Positions 5,268-6,300 of a DNA stretch of 6,300 nt are shown here, piece by piece. A program made the position numbers and the translations under genes. Below the pieces are notes generated by a model, which did not search any database, was not told the DNA's origin, and saw only the letters and a list, made by a program, of their open reading frames with translations. Numbering within the stretch: position 1 is the stretch's first letter; each line of letters starts with the position of its first letter. Origin of the DNA: Acidimicrobiia bacterium (GTDB lineage: Bacteria > Actinomycetota > Acidimicrobiia > Acidimicrobiales > Ilumatobacteraceae); NCBI GenBank assembly GCA_010030605.1, contig RHCK01000101.1, forward strand, positions 1-6,300. Reading direction: 5' to 3'.

Positions 5268-6300
5268 TGTCGGTGTCCTCGCAACCACCTCGTTGCGCCG
5301 TCGTGCACACGCCGGCATGGCCCTTGGTGGCCGCCGTCATGAATGGCATCGCCGGTCGCGGACCCGAGTATTCGCCCGATCAACCGTTGGCCATCATGCG
5401 GGCCCAACGGGTGCACTGTTGTTCGCCGGTGGCGTGGCGCGACGGCGTGCGACCCGGTATGCGGCGCCGACAAGCACAAGGCGCCTGCCCGCACGTGGTG
5501 TTGGTGGCCGACGAACCCGATCGCGATGCACGGTGTTTCGAACCGGTGGTGCGGTCGGTCGGAACGTTGGTGCCGTTGCTCGACGTGGAAACACCGGGCT
5601 CGTTGTTGATGGGCACTCGCGGACCGTCGCGTTACGTCGGGGGCGACGTGGCGCTCACGGCACGGTTGGTCGATCTGGCATTGGCGGGCGTGTCGACGGC
5701 GGTGTCGTCGCAACTTCATCCACTGACCGTGTTGTCCACGGGTGGTGGCATGGGGGTCGGCGTGGCCGATGGTCGTCTCGCGGCCACGTTGGCGGCTCGC
5801 CAAGCCATTCGTCGGGGCGAATCCGTGGTGATCGAGCCCGGCTCCGATGCCACGGCACGATTTCTCGCCCCGTATCCGGTGGCGGCCCTGAGTGCGGTGG
5901 CTGGTTGCGATGCACGACTGGTGGATCTGTTGCAACGACTCGGGTTACGACGCTTCGGCGACGTGGCCGCGTTGTCGCCACATCACCTGGTCGATCGTTT
6001 CGGCGCGGTGGGCGAGACATTGCATTGTCTGGTCAGTGGCACCGACGACACCGCACCGCTGGCCATTGCACCACCGCCCGACATGGCGATCGCTCGTTTG
6101 TTCGACGATCCGGTGACGCAGTTCGACATGTTGGTCTTCGCCGCCAAGACCTTGGTCGACGACATGGTGCATCACTTCACCGACCGCGGACAGATCTGCA
6201 CTCGTTTGCGTGTGGAAGCCGAGACCGAGCACGGCGAGACCTCCGTGCGCATGTGGCATCGTGCCGAAGGAATGAACGAGTCGGCCATGGTCGATCGGGT
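5267..6300 (+). CDS. imuB: ImuB, catalytically inactive Y-family polymerase homologue, 3'-truncated by the window edge
   Basis: ImuB is the hub of the SOS mutasome: it binds the beta clamp, ImuA' and DnaE2 but does not polymerise. 344 full codons are present and the frame is open at the window end; family members run to about 500 residues. Recognisable features: VVHTPAWPLVAA (12-23) where active Y-family polymerases have the metal-binding D..AF.A; the ARAxGVRxGMRRReAQ-like block (57-71, reading WRDGVRPGMRRRQAQ); the 'DPxRDARxFEPVV'-like block (83-95, EPDRDARCFEPVV); RGPSRYVGGD (118-127); VGVADGRLAATLAARQA (164-180); LLQRLGLRRFGDVAALSPHHLVDRFG (221-246); DDPVTQFDMLVFAAKTL (280-296). By my alignment the second catalytic D-E pair is replaced by P110-G111, consistent with an inactive polymerase. 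The ATG is inside the imuA' stop (TGATG), with no separate ribosome site, implying translational coupling. The C-terminal clamp motif is outside. Confidence 0.92.
   Translation, partial: MSVSSQPPRCAVVHTPAWPLVAAVMNGIAGRGPEYSPDQPLAIMRAQRVHCCSPVAWRDGVRPGMRRRQAQGACPHVVLVADEPDRDARCFEPVVRSVGTLVPLLDVETPGSLLMGTRGPSRYVGGDVALTARLVDLALAGVSTAVSSQLHPLTVLSTGGGMGVGVADGRLAATLAARQAIRRGESVVIEPGSDATARFLAPYPVAALSAVAGCDARLVDLLQRLGLRRFGDVAALSPHHLVDRFGAVGETLHCLVSGTDDTAPLAIAPPPDMAIARLFDDPVTQFDMLVFAAKTLVDDMVHHFTDRGQICTRLRVEAETEHGETSVRMWHRAEGMNESAMVDR

Overview
The window is GC-rich with dense gene packing. Gene starts are of two kinds: TGATG stop/start overlaps, and starts lying 7-8 nt after a TAnnnT -10 box (the leaderless pattern common in Actinobacteria). 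Together with the ImuA'/ImuB pair and a FadE-like acyl-CoA dehydrogenase, this points to an actinobacterium, perhaps of the Acidimicrobiia. That placement is inference from gene content and style; no marker gene is present.

Layout. (1) Positions 1-1447, plus strand: the 3' three quarters of selD (selenophosphate synthetase), overlapping by one base with rnhB (ribonuclease HII). (2) 1448-2689, minus strand: an acyl-CoA dehydrogenase converging on rnhB with no intergenic base. Its catalytic glutamate appears to sit in the alternative position used by isovaleryl- and long-chain acyl-CoA dehydrogenases. (3) 2690-2915: a divergent intergenic region holding four tandem 23-bp repeats, each built around the dyad GTCCA-CT-TGGAC. 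(4) 2916-3380, plus: a small cysteine-free protein resembling the Nfu/NifU N-terminal domain. (5) 3381-3530: an AT-richer gap with a perfect tandem 10-bp repeat ahead of the next gene. (6) 3531-4448, plus: an excisionase-type HTH fused to a CarH-like cobalamin-binding sensor, carrying the W-x9-E-H motif and an E-x-H lower-ligand motif. This is a candidate B12-dependent light sensor. (7) 4449-4514: a possible terminator hairpin, then an SOS (LexA) box directly against a TATAGT -10 box. (8) 4515-6300, plus: imuA' and the 5' part of imuB, two components of the SOS-induced mutasome whose third partner, DnaE2, is not in this window.

How they work together: the clearest functional unit is LexA box - imuA' - imuB, for damage-induced translesion synthesis. 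The B12 sensor upstream has its own promoter and probably acts elsewhere or on itself; a light/UV link with the mutasome is speculation. The selD-rnhB pair is probably co-transcribed without a shared function. The most unusual items are the CarH-like sensor with a non-MerR DNA-binding domain, the two repeat arrays, and the dehydrogenase's eight-glycine run beside its presumed catalytic base.
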